From NCBI GenBank assembly GCA_936920625.1, contig CAKZHC010000029.1, positions 1 through 20,558 of the forward strand: a DNA stretch of 20,558 nucleotides, given 5' to 3'. Of this stretch, positions 6,136 to 15,500 are shown piece after piece (position 1 is the stretch's first letter; each line of letters starts with the position of its first letter). Under the pieces are notes generated by a model. It was not told the DNA's origin. It ran no database searches and was given only the letters and a program-made list of their open reading frames with translations. The position numbers and the translations under genes were made by a program. This stretch comes from an uncultured Enterobacteriaceae bacterium. Its GTDB lineage: Bacteria; Pseudomonadota; Gammaproteobacteria; Enterobacterales; Enterobacteriaceae.

Positions 6136-7203
6136 TTAGTCCTGATGATAACGTTTAGAAAAATGGTGTACGGCTTCAACAAATATACCTGCGTGAACCG
6201 GAAGTATATCCTGATGTATACCATGCCCAAGGTTGAAAATATGACCGCTGCCGCGCCCAAAACTTTTAAGTATCCGTGCAACCTCCTGCTCAATTCGCTC
6301 CTGGGGCCCATACAATACTGCCGGGTCCATATTACCTTGCAAGGCCACCTTATCGCCAACACGCAGGCGTGCCTGACTGATGTCTATAGTCCAGTCAAGA
6401 CCCAGAGCATCGCAGCCTGTTGCTGCCATCGCCTCGAGCCACTGGCCGCCACCCTTGGTAAATAGTGTTACCGGTACCCGGCAACCCTGATTTTCACGCT
6501 GTAAGCCATCAACAATTTTGTGCATATATTGCAGAGAAAAATCATTATAACTCTGGGATGTTAATACGCCGCCCCAGGTATCAAATATCATGATCGATTG
6601 TGCTCCGGCACTAATCTGAGCGTTGAGATATAGCATCACACTCTCTGCCAGCTTATCCAGCATTCGGTGTAACGTCTCCGGCTCAGCATACATCATCTTT
6701 TTGATCCTGGTAAATGCCTTGCTGCTTCCCCCTTCTACCATGTAGGTTGCCAGTGTCCATGGGCTTCCAGCAAAACCGATGAGCGGCACTTCACCATTAA
6801 GATTTTTACGAATGGTCCGTACCGCATCCATAACATAACGGAGGTCTGTTTCAGGATCGGGTATTGAGAGCTTATCCACATCAGACCGACAGGTAACAGG
6901 GAAGGAAAATCGTGGCCCTTCTCCTGTTTCAAACTCTAAACCAAGCCCCATCGCGTCCGGAATTGTCAAAATATCGGAAAACAGGATAGCCGCATCCAGT
7001 TTATATCGGCGCAGCGGTTGTAGTGTGACCTCGCAGGCCAGATCTGCATCCCGGCATAGCGACATGAAACTCCCTGCCTTCGCCCTAATAGCGAGGTATT
7101 CTGGCAAATAACGACCCGCCTGGCGCATCATCCATACTGGCGTCATATCTACAGATTGTCTTAGCAGAGCTCGTAAATAACGATCATTTTTTAGTTCACT
7201 CAT
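6136..7203 (-). CDS. hemE: Uroporphyrinogen decarboxylase HemE
   Basis: HemE removes four carboxyl groups from uroporphyrinogen III to give coproporphyrinogen III, in the cytosolic haem pathway. The protein is 355 residues against 354 in E. coli and has a single TIM-barrel domain. The N-terminal signature MMRQAGRYLPEY (25-36) carries the substrate-binding Arg; the key Asp is in LFSDIL (Asp77); GSPWTLATYMVEGG, DTWGG and the C-terminal LGHGIHQD (about 325-332) are all present. The ATG at 7203 gives the E. coli-like start MSELKNDRYLRALLRQ, with a GAGAG site before it; an upstream in-frame GTG (7248) adds residues not conserved in the family. Its stop is one base from the expected nfi ATG, so hemE-nfi form an operon. 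nudC, which precedes hemE in E. coli, is missing. Confidence 0.97.
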   Translation of the reverse strand: MSELKNDRYLRALLRQSVDMTPVWMMRQAGRYLPEYLAIRAKAGSFMSLCRDADLACEVTLQPLRRYKLDAAILFSDILTIPDAMGLGLEFETGEGPRFSFPVTCRSDVDKLSIPDPETDLRYVMDAVRTIRKNLNGEVPLIGFAGSPWTLATYMVEGGSSKAFTRIKKMMYAEPETLHRMLDKLAESVMLYLNAQISAGAQSIMIFDTWGGVLTSQSYNDFSLQYMHKIVDGLQRENQGCRVPVTLFTKGGGQWLEAMAATGCDALGLDWTIDISQARLRVGDKVALQGNMDPAVLYGPQERIEQEVARILKSFGRGSGHIFNLGHGIHQDILPVHAGIFVEAVHHFSKRYHQD

Positions 7204-7514
7204 GGCAACTCTCTTCACGTGACGGCTGCGTAATGTGTTACGTGCCACTCTTTTTTACTTTTCCTAATGCCGGTGAACAGCTGGCATCTGTATTCTGACG
7301 CCAGACACTAGCAAGCAGAACTACGACACCAGTTAGGCTCAGGGCGTTTTTTAAAGGCATTAACAACTTAAGTTTGGCTGATGACTGACAATTAACCTGA
7401 CAGCTTCTAAACTTACTATTTGGTATTTGATGAAATAAATCTTTTCAAGCTTCGCAGGTTCCTGTTCACTGGTGTCAGGGTTGTAACTTTAGAATATGAC
7501 TCATGGAGTAGTAC
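7204..7514. other. hemE-rsd divergent spacer, nudC absent
   Basis: This 311-base region lies between the divergent hemE and rsd starts. E. coli has the roughly 770-base nudC here. No NudC zinc site (CGYCGH-type) or Nudix box can be read on either strand. For hemE, TTGAAA (7448-7443) and TACCAA (7425-7420) with a 17-base spacer form a candidate minus-strand promoter. For rsd, TAGAAT at 7490-7495 is a possible -10 with a poor -35. A 40-codon open frame with a hydrophobic start lies at 7238-7360 on the minus strand. Confidence 0.6.
7238..7360 (-). CDS. Possible 40-residue membrane-type small protein
   Basis: From ATG 7360 the minus strand encodes 40 residues beginning MPLKNALSLTGVVVLLASVW and ending ALGKVKKSGT, then TAA, 34 bases before hemE. 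It has a positive start, about 14 hydrophobic residues and a basic tail, as in small membrane proteins. The ribosome binding site is weak, I recognise no family, and an open frame this short can arise by chance. It lies where nudC has been lost and does not match NudC. Confidence 0.2.
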   Translation of the reverse strand: MPLKNALSLTGVVVLLASVWRQNTDASCSPALGKVKKSGT

Positions 7515-8021
7515 ATGCTTAACAACCTGAATATGTCAGCAGAGCACTTAGGGGGTAATAACGATCCTGTAGACCACTGGCTACAGGATCGCCGGGATTT
7601 ACTGGTTAGCTACTATCATCTGGCTGGCCTGAAACCTAACAAAGATTGCTTCATGGCCCTTAATGAGAAAGCCCTCAATGCTTTTTGCCAATGTCTTGTT
7701 GATTACCTCTCGGCCGGTCATTTTAATATCTATGAGCGTGTTATCAAAGAGACAGCACAGGATGACTCTCTCCGGGCGACATCACAAATCTATCCCGCAC
7801 TTCAGGCCAACACCTCTGCCCTTATGAAAATCTACGATACACATCTGGAAAATGCGATCAACCACGATAACTATCACGAGTTTCAGACTGTGCTTTCCCG
7901 CATAAGTGAGATACTGGAAGCGCGTTTTATGCTGGAAGATAAACTGGTCCAACTAGCTTTTAAACACAATCCGAACAAACCACGTATGTCAAATGGCAGC
8001 CACTTTGTCGATCGAGGATAA
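7515..8021 (+). CDS. rsd: Anti-sigma-70 factor Rsd (regulator of sigma D)
   Basis: Rsd binds sigma-70 region 4 and sequesters it, favouring alternative sigma factors in stationary phase. The protein is 168 residues against 158 in E. coli. Shared segments are MLNNLN at the start, VDHWLQDRRDLLVSYYHLAGLKP, LNEKALNAFCQ, the strongly conserved LVDYLSAGHF, YERV, the IDHDNY-like INHDNYHEF, and LEARFMLEDKL near the C-terminus. The middle and the tail after about residue 150 diverge. ATG 7515 has GGAG six bases upstream. It is divergent from hemE and convergent with rpoC; the thi operon that separates rsd from rpoC in E. coli is absent. Sequestering the sigma subunit makes it functionally linked to the neighbouring RNA polymerase genes. 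Confidence 0.94.
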   Translation: MLNNLNMSAEHLGGNNDPVDHWLQDRRDLLVSYYHLAGLKPNKDCFMALNEKALNAFCQCLVDYLSAGHFNIYERVIKETAQDDSLRATSQIYPALQANTSALMKIYDTHLENAINHDNYHEFQTVLSRISEILEARFMLEDKLVQLAFKHNPNKPRMSNGSHFVDRG

Positions 8022-8141
8022 TCCGCTCTTAACGGCCACATAAAACACGCTGGCATAATGCGAGCACAGACACAGTAAAACAGGCAGAATTCAGGACGAG
8101 TTAATCAGACAGGTTAAAGAAAAGACTGTTTATCTGGCGTT

Positions 8142-8195
8142 AAAAAATCAATCCATTAACCTGGCCGCTTCAGAACCACGGCCAGATTTTGGATT
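8142..8195 (-). terminator. Rho-independent terminator after rpoC
   Basis: On the minus strand an outer pair AATCC...GGATT (8195-8191, 8154-8150) encloses a perfect CTGGCCG/CGGCCAG stem (8185-8179, 8167-8161), closely followed by ATTTTTT. It begins 15 bases past the rpoC stop and would end the rplJL-rpoBC transcript. rsd converges from the other side and shows no separate clear terminator in 8022-8141. Confidence 0.88.
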
Positions 8196-8209
8196 AATTC
8201 AACTGCACA

Positions 8210-11200
8210 TCAATTGCCACTGCCACCCAGACCAGCATTGAGCAGCTCTGCCAGAGTGGCTGATGCTTCATCTGCTGTTACCTGCGGTGCCGCTGGCACC
8301 TCGCCTGAGTGGCGGCGACGCAGGCGATCTTGATGATAAGCATAACCTGTTCCTGCTGGGATCAGGCGTCCAACAATAACGTTCTCCTTCAGACCACGCA
8401 GCTCATCTCGTTTGCCCGCAACCGCTGCTTCGGTAAGTACGCGGGTAGTCTCCTGGAAGGAAGCAGCTGAGATGAACGACTCGGTTGCCAGTGACGCTTT
8501 GGTAATGCCCAGCAAATCGCGGTCAAAGGCACAACCCAGCTTGCCATTGGCTTCGAGATCACGATTAGCGATCTTGATACGCGAAAACTCTACCTGTTCA
8601 CCCTCGAGGAAATCTGAATTACCTGCGGTAGTAATGGTAGCCTTACGCAGCATCTGACGAACAATGACTTCGATATGCTTATCGTTAATCTTAACGCCCT
8701 GTAGACGATAAACATCCTGCACTTCATTGACGATGTAACGTGTTACAGCCTGAGTACCACGCAAGCGCAGAATGTCGTGAGGTGATTCAGGGCCGTCGGA
8801 GATAACATCACCCCGTTCTACACGCTCACCTTCAAATACGTTGAGCTGGCGCCATTTAGGAATCATCTCTTCGTAAGGATCGCTGCCATCGACAGGTGTA
8901 ATCACCAGCCGGCGTTTACCTTTAGTCTCTTTACCAAAGGAGACAATTCCACTGATCTCTGCAAGTATTGCCGGCTCTTTGGGACGACGAGCCTCGAACA
9001 GGTCGGCAACACGGGGCAAACCACCGGTAATATCTTTGGTACCACCGGACTCCTGCGGAACACGCGCCAGAGTATCTCCGGAACTGATTTGAATACCATC
9101 TTCTAACTGAACAATTGCTTTGCCTGGCAGGAAGTACTGCGCTGGCATATCAGAACCCGGAATCATTACATCATTACCGTTGGCATCAACAATTTTCAGA
9201 GCCGGGCGCAAATCTTTACCACCAGAGGTACGCTCGGCAGTATCAAGCACCACGATAGATGACAAACCAGTCAGCTCATCGGTCTGACGAATAATAGTCT
9301 GGCCGTCAGTCATATCCACGAAACGCACAAAACCGTTCGCTTCGGTGATAACAGGCATAGTATGGGGATCCCAGTTAGCAACCGTTTCTCCCGCATTCAC
9401 TTCCTGGCCATCACCCTTGACCATAATCGCCCCGTAAGGCACTTTATAGCTCTCTTTGGTCCGCCCAAACTCATCGATCATCTTAAGTTCAGTATTACGC
9501 GACGTGATGACCAGTTTTCCTGCCGAGTTAGTAACCGACTTGGCATTGCTCAGCCTGATGGATCCCCGATTTTTTACCTGAATACTCGATTCTGTCGCCG
9601 CACGTGATGCCGCACCACCGATGTGGAAAGTACGCATGGTAAGCTGTGTGCCCGGTTCACCGATTGACTGAGCTGCAATAACGCCAATAGCCTCACCTTT
9701 ATTAATGATGTGACCACGCGCCAGATCGCGTCCGTAACAGTGCGCACAGACACCAAAATCCGTTTCACAACTCACCACAGAACGTACTTTAACGCTATCA
9801 ACAGAGTTATGCTCCAGCACATCACACCAGTGTTCGTTAAGGAGTGTGTTACGGGAAATCAGAATGTCTGCTGTGCCGGGTTTTAATACGTCTTCTGCTG
9901 TCACACGCCCCAATACACGTTCACGCAATGGCTCTTTGACATCACCACCTTCAATCACCGGGGTCATCAGGATACCTTCGTGGGTACCGCAGTCATCCTC
10001 AGTCACCACCAGATCCTGCGCTACATCAACCAGACGTCGGGTAAGGTAGCCCGAGTTGGCCGTTTTTAGTGCCGTATCTGCCAGACCTTTACGCGCTCCG
10101 TGAGTAGAGATGAAGTACTGCAATACGTTCAGACCTTCACGGAAATTAGCCGTGATGGGGGTTTCAATGATAGAACCGTCCGGCTTCGCCATCAGTCCAC
10201 GCATTCCGGCTAACTGGCGAATCTGCGCAGCAGAGCCACGTGCACCTGAATCTGCCATCATAAAGATGCTGTTGAAGGAAACCTGCCTCTCTTCTGCGCC
10301 ATCACGGTTTACGACGGTTTCCGTTGAGAGGTTTTCCATCATTGCTTTAGCCACACGTTCGTTGGCAGCGGCCCAGATGTCGATAACCTTGTTATAGCGC
10401 TCTCCCGCAGTAACCAGACCAGACTGGAACTGCTCCTGAATCTCGGCAACTTCTGCTTCTGCCTCGCCGATAATTTCAGCTTTACGCGCCGGAATCACCA
10501 TATCATCAATGCCGACAGACGCCCCGGAACGGGCAGCATAGGCAAACCCTGTATACATTGTCTGGTCAGCAAAGATAACTGTCGCTTTCAGCCCAAGAAT
10601 ACGATAACAGGTGTTTAACATCCTGGAGATCGCTTTTTTGCCCAACGTCTGATTAACGATAGAGTATGGCAGGCCTTTCGGTACAATCATCCACAGAATT
10701 GCCCGGCCAATCGTGGTATCAACCAGACTGGTTTTCTGGCTAAATTCACCGAGCTTGTTTTTTTCGTATTCGGTGATACGAACCTTAACCCGCGAGTGTA
10801 ATTCAGCCTGCCCTGCACGATAGGCGCGCTCTGCTTCTTTAGAGCCAGATAGCACCATCCCCTCGCCTTTGCCGTTAACTTTTTCCCGCGTCATGTAGTA
10901 CAGTCCCAGCACAACATCCTGAGAAGGAACGATGATCGGTTCGCCGTTAGCTGGCGACAGAATGTTGTTAGTCGACATCATCAGGGCGCGCGCTTCAAGC
11001 TGTGCTTCCAGTGTGAGCGGTACGTGAACCGCCATCTGATCGCCATCGAAGTCAGCGTTATATGCTGCACATACCAGAGGATGAAGCTGAATCGCTTTCC
11101 CTTCAATCAGCACTGGCTCAAACGCCTGGATTCCCAAGCGGTGAAGCGTTGGTGCGCGGTTTAACAGAACCGGATGTTCACGGATGACTTCGTCCAGAAT

Positions 11201-12430
11201 ATCCCAGACTACCGCTTCTTCGCGCTCAACCATTTTCTTAGCCGCTTTGATCGTCGTCGCCAGACCACGTAATTCCAGCTTGCCGTAAATGAATGGCTTA
11301 AACAGCTCTAACGCCATTTTTTTCGGCAAACCACACTGATGCAGGCGCAGATATGGGCCCACTGTAATAACAGAGCGACCTGAATAGTCAACGCGTTTGC
11401 CCAGCAGATTCTGACGGAAACGTCCCTGCTTACCTTTGATCATATCGGCCAGAGATTTCAGCGGGCGTTTATTAGAGCCAGTGATGGCGCGACCACGACG
11501 GCCATTATCCAGTAGCGCATCAACTGCTTCCTGTAGCATACGTTTTTCGTTGCGCACAATGATGTCGGGTGCAGCAAGGTCCAGCAGACGTTTCAGGCGG
11601 TTATTACGGTTGATAACACGGCGATAAAGATCATTTAAGTCTGAGGTGGCGAAACGACCACCATCAAGCGGCACCAGCGGACGCAGATCCGGTGGCAGAA
11701 CAGGCAGCACAGTCAGAATCATCCATTCTGGTTTGTTACCAGACTGTACAAATGCTTCCAGCAGCTTGATACGCTTGGTTAATTTTTTACGCTTGGTTTC
11801 TGAGTTAGTCTCATTCAGATCTTCACGCAGTTGTTCACACTCCTGCTCAAGATCCATGTTCCTCAGTAATCCCTGGATAGCTTCAGCACCCATTTTTGCG
11901 TCAAATTCGTCACCAAACTCTTCGAGAGCATCAAGATATTGCTCTTCAGTCAAAATCTGACGCTTTTCGAGATTGGTCATACCGCCTTCAACCACGACAT
12001 AAGATTCGAAGTAAAGCACACGCTCAATATCGCGTAACGGCATGTCCAGCAGTAAACCAATACGCGAAGGGAGTGATTTCAAAAACCAGATGTGCGCGGT
12101 AGGAGAAGCCAGTTCAATGTGCCCCATGCGTTCACGACGAACTTTAGTCTGGGTGACTTCAACGCCGCACTTCTCACAGATAACACCGCGATGCTTCAGA
12201 CGCTTGTACTTACCGCATAAGCACTCATAATCTTTTACCGGTCCGAAGATGCGCGCACAGAACAGACCATCGCGCTCTGGTTTAAAGGTGCGATAGTTAA
12301 TGGTTTCCGGTTTTTTAACTTCACCGAATGACCAGGAACGAATCATGTCTGGCGAGGCCAGAGCAATTTTAATTGCATCAAACTCTTCGGTTTTAGTTTG
12401 TGCTTTCAGAAACTTAAGTAAGTTTTTCAC
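8210..12430 (-). CDS. rpoC: DNA-directed RNA polymerase beta' subunit RpoC
   Basis: RpoC is the largest subunit of RNA polymerase and carries the active-site magnesium, bridge helix, trigger loop and clamp. At 1406 residues it is one shorter than E. coli RpoC and nearly collinear with it. The N-terminal zinc site Cys70, 72, 85 and 88 (YECLCGKYKRLKHR with CEKC), the catalytic NADFDGDQ near 458-465, the bridge helix and trigger loop region (GLADTALKTANSGY), and the second zinc site (DDCGTHEG with SCETDFGVCAHC) are intact. The start is GTG, as in E. coli, with GGGAG seven bases before. It lies 81 bases after rpoB and is transcribed with it; a strong terminator follows. The end reads GLGGSGN, slightly altered. 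Confidence 0.99.
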   Translation of the reverse strand: MKNLLKFLKAQTKTEEFDAIKIALASPDMIRSWSFGEVKKPETINYRTFKPERDGLFCARIFGPVKDYECLCGKYKRLKHRGVICEKCGVEVTQTKVRRERMGHIELASPTAHIWFLKSLPSRIGLLLDMPLRDIERVLYFESYVVVEGGMTNLEKRQILTEEQYLDALEEFGDEFDAKMGAEAIQGLLRNMDLEQECEQLREDLNETNSETKRKKLTKRIKLLEAFVQSGNKPEWMILTVLPVLPPDLRPLVPLDGGRFATSDLNDLYRRVINRNNRLKRLLDLAAPDIIVRNEKRMLQEAVDALLDNGRRGRAITGSNKRPLKSLADMIKGKQGRFRQNLLGKRVDYSGRSVITVGPYLRLHQCGLPKKMALELFKPFIYGKLELRGLATTIKAAKKMVEREEAVVWDILDEVIREHPVLLNRAPTLHRLGIQAFEPVLIEGKAIQLHPLVCAAYNADFDGDQMAVHVPLTLEAQLEARALMMSTNNILSPANGEPIIVPSQDVVLGLYYMTREKVNGKGEGMVLSGSKEAERAYRAGQAELHSRVKVRITEYEKNKLGEFSQKTSLVDTTIGRAILWMIVPKGLPYSIVNQTLGKKAISRMLNTCYRILGLKATVIFADQTMYTGFAYAARSGASVGIDDMVIPARKAEIIGEAEAEVAEIQEQFQSGLVTAGERYNKVIDIWAAANERVAKAMMENLSTETVVNRDGAEERQVSFNSIFMMADSGARGSAAQIRQLAGMRGLMAKPDGSIIETPITANFREGLNVLQYFISTHGARKGLADTALKTANSGYLTRRLVDVAQDLVVTEDDCGTHEGILMTPVIEGGDVKEPLRERVLGRVTAEDVLKPGTADILISRNTLLNEHWCDVLEHNSVDSVKVRSVVSCETDFGVCAHCYGRDLARGHIINKGEAIGVIAAQSIGEPGTQLTMRTFHIGGAASRAATESSIQVKNRGSIRLSNAKSVTNSAGKLVITSRNTELKMIDEFGRTKESYKVPYGAIMVKGDGQEVNAGETVANWDPHTMPVITEANGFVRFVDMTDGQTIIRQTDELTGLSSIVVLDTAERTSGGKDLRPALKIVDANGNDVMIPGSDMPAQYFLPGKAIVQLEDGIQISSGDTLARVPQESGGTKDITGGLPRVADLFEARRPKEPAILAEISGIVSFGKETKGKRRLVITPVDGSDPYEEMIPKWRQLNVFEGERVERGDVISDGPESPHDILRLRGTQAVTRYIVNEVQDVYRLQGVKINDKHIEVIVRQMLRKATITTAGNSDFLEGEQVEFSRIKIANRDLEANGKLGCAFDRDLLGITKASLATESFISAASFQETTRVLTEAAVAGKRDELRGLKENVIVGRLIPAGTGYAYHQDRLRRRHSGEVPAAPQVTADEASATLAELLNAGLGGSGN

Positions 12431-12461
12431 GGATTAGCTCCCGTCGGAGTGAAACTCTCAA

Positions 12462-12488
12462 GGAACACCGGGTTTAGTCAGGTGTTCC
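12462..12488 (-). repeat. Hairpin in the rpoB-rpoC spacer
   Basis: GGAACACC (12462-12469) and GGTGTTCC (12481-12488) are perfect 8-bp arms with an 11-base loop in the 81-base space between rpoB and rpoC. No T-run follows in the transcribed direction. It may influence mRNA processing or stability between the two subunit genes; this is inference. Confidence 0.75.
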
Positions 12489-12511
12489 GTAACCAGTACA
12501 TTTGCGAGTGC

Positions 12512-15500
12512 TTACTCGTCTTCCAGCTCGATATTGATACCCAGCGAACGAATCTCTTTTAACAGTACGTTAAACGATTCTGGCATGCCCGGTTCCATCT
12601 GATGGTTGCCGTCTACGATGTTTTTGTACATCTTAGTACGGCCGTTGACATCATCGGATTTGACCGTGAGCATCTCTTGCAGAGTATAGGCAGCGCCGTA
12701 AGCTTCCAGCGCCCAGACTTCCATCTCCCCAAAACGCTGGCCACCGAACTGCGCTTTACCCCCCAGGGGTTGCTGAGTGACCAGACTGTAAGAGCCGGTA
12801 GAACGGGCATGCATTTTGTCATCCACCAGGTGATTCAATTTCAGCATATACATGTAACCTACCGTTACCGGGCGCTCAAATTGCTCACCAGTGCGACCAT
12901 CGAACAGAATAATCTGTCCCGAAGTTGGCAGATCACTTAGCTCTAGCAGCTCCTTAATTTCGCTCTCTTTTGCACCATCAAATACCGGTGTGGCAATAGG
13001 CATACCCTTTTTAAGATTTTCAGCCAGTCGCAACACTTCATCGTCAGAGAACGTATTGAGGTCTACTCGTTGCCGGATATCACTTCCCAAGTCGTAAGCA
13101 CGCTGAATGAATTCACGCAGTCTGGAGGCCTCTTCCTGCTTTTTAAGCATTTCATTGATTTTATTACCAATACCTTTGGCAGCCATCCCCAGGTGAGTTT
13201 CCAGAATCTGACCAATGTTCATGCGCGACGGTACACCAAGCGGGTTGAGCACGATATCAACTGGCATCCCCTGCTCATCGTAGGGCATATCTTCGATCGG
13301 GTTAATTTTGGAGATAACCCCCTTGTTACCATGGCGTCCTGCCATTTTGTCTCCAGGCTGAATCTGACGTTTAACAGCCAGGTAAACTTTGACAATTTTC
13401 AATACGCTTGGTGCCAAGTCATCACCCTGAGTGATTTTACGGCGTTTTGCTTCCAGCTTCCTTTCAAACTCAAGCTTCAGCTCATCATACTGTTCAGCCA
13501 GTTGTTCCAGCGCATTCTGCTTGTCTTCGTCAGGCAGACCGAGTTCCAGCCAGCGTTCACGGGGTAACTTCTCCAGCTTTGCTGCTTCCACACCACCAGA
13601 AACCAGCTGCGTGTAAATGCGCGTGAAAAGCCCCGCCTCAAGGATCTTCAGCTCTTCAGAAAGATCTTTCTTCGCCTGTTTGAGCTGCATCTCTTCGATT
13701 TCTAACGCTCGTTTGTCTTTTTCTACGCCATCGCGGGTAAAGACCTGAACGTCGATAACAGTACCTGACACGCCATTAGGGACACGCAGAGAAGAATCTT
13801 TAACATCAGAGGCTTTCTCTCCAAAAATGGCACGCAGTAGTTTCTCTTCGGGTGTTAGCTGGGTTTCACCTTTAGGTGTCACCTTACCTACCAGAATATC
13901 TCCGCCGGTGACTTCCGCACCGATGTAAACGATACCGGATTCATCCAGTTTCGATAGCGCTGCTTCACCCACATTGGGAATATCTGCTGTAATCTCCTCT
14001 GGTCCCAGTTTGGTATCACGCGAGACACAAGCCAGTTCCTGAATGTGAATTGTGGTGAAACGATCTTCCTGAACGACCCGTTCAGAAACCAGAATCGAGT
14101 CTTCAAAGTTGTAACCGTTCCACGGCATGAAAGCCACGCGCATGTTCTGGCCCAGTGCCAGCTCACCAAGATCAGTAGAGGGGCCATCAGCCAGTACATC
14201 ACCGCGTTCAACGGGTTCATTCAGGGCAACACAGGGCATCTGGTTAATACAGGTGTTCTGATTGGAGCGGGTGTATTTTGTCAGGTTATAGATATCGATT
14301 CCCGCTTCACCTGGAGACATCTCATCTTCATTAACCTTAATAACGATACGTGAAGCATCAACGTACTGTACACTTCCACCTCGTTTTGCTACCGCAGTCA
14401 CACCCGAATCAACGGCAACTGCACGCTCCATTCCCGTACCTACCAGAGGTTTGTCGGCACGTAACGTTGGCACTGCCTGACGCTGCATGTTGGCACCCAT
14501 CAGCGCACGGTTAGCATCATCATGCTCAAGGAACGGTATTAAAGAGGCACCAACAGAAACGACCTGCTGCGTGGAAACGTCCATATAGTCAACCTGATCG
14601 CGACTGAACAGGCTCGATTCACCTTTGCTGCGACAGGTTACTAAATCATCAATAAACGCACCGCTATCATCCAGGTTTGTATTGGCCTGTGCTATAACAT
14701 AGTTACCCTCTTCAATGGCCGAGAGATAGTGAATTTCATCAGTAACTACACCTTCTATCACGCGGCGATATGGCGTTTCCAGAAATCCATATTCGTTGGT
14801 CTGCGCATACACAGAAAGTGAGTTGATAAGGCCAATGTTAGGACCTTCAGGCGTTTCTATCGGGCAGACACGTCCGTAGTGCGTTGGATGTACATCACGA
14901 ACTTCAAAGCCCGCACGCTCACGAGTCAGGCCACCGGGCCCCAGTGCAGAAATACGCCTTTTGTGCGTGATTTCAGATAATGGGTTGTTCTGATCCATAA
15001 ACTGAGATAGCTGGCTGGACCCAAAAAATTCTTTAACAGCAGCAGAGATCGGCTTGGCATTGATCATATCCTGTGGCATCAGAGTGTCGAGATCGCCCAG
15101 TGAGAGACGCTCCTTAACCGCACGCTCAACCCGTACCAGACCGACGCGGAATTGATTTTCAGCCATTTCACCAACAGAGCGAATACGACGATTACCCAAG
15201 TGGTCTATATCATCGACTTCACCTTTACCGTTACGTATGTCTATCAATTTCTTCATCACAGCAATGATGTCATCATTGCTAAGAATGCCGGGGCCTTCGA
15301 TATTGTCACGAAACAAGGAGCGGTTAAATTTCATTCGCCCGACCGCTGAAAGATCATAACGATCCTCAGAGAAAAAGAGATTCTCAAACAGATTTTCTGC
15401 GGCTTCACGTGTTGGCGGCTCTCCCGGACGCATCATCCGGTAGATCTCAACCAGTGAACTGAGACGATCATGGGTGGGGTCAATACGCAGCGTTTCTGCC

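Noticed and set aside
7204..7248. GTG-initiated extension of hemE, and possible nudC 3' remnant (V-A-R residues)
   Set aside because: The extension is not conserved in HemE, and three matching residues are far too few to call a NudC remnant.
13070..13567. 165-codon open frame antisense to rpoB
   Set aside because: A shadow of highly conserved rpoB codons; no independent support.
14880..15040. Possible rifampicin-resistance change in rpoB
   Set aside because: The pocket residues read are those of the usual sensitive form; no resistance-type substitution seen.
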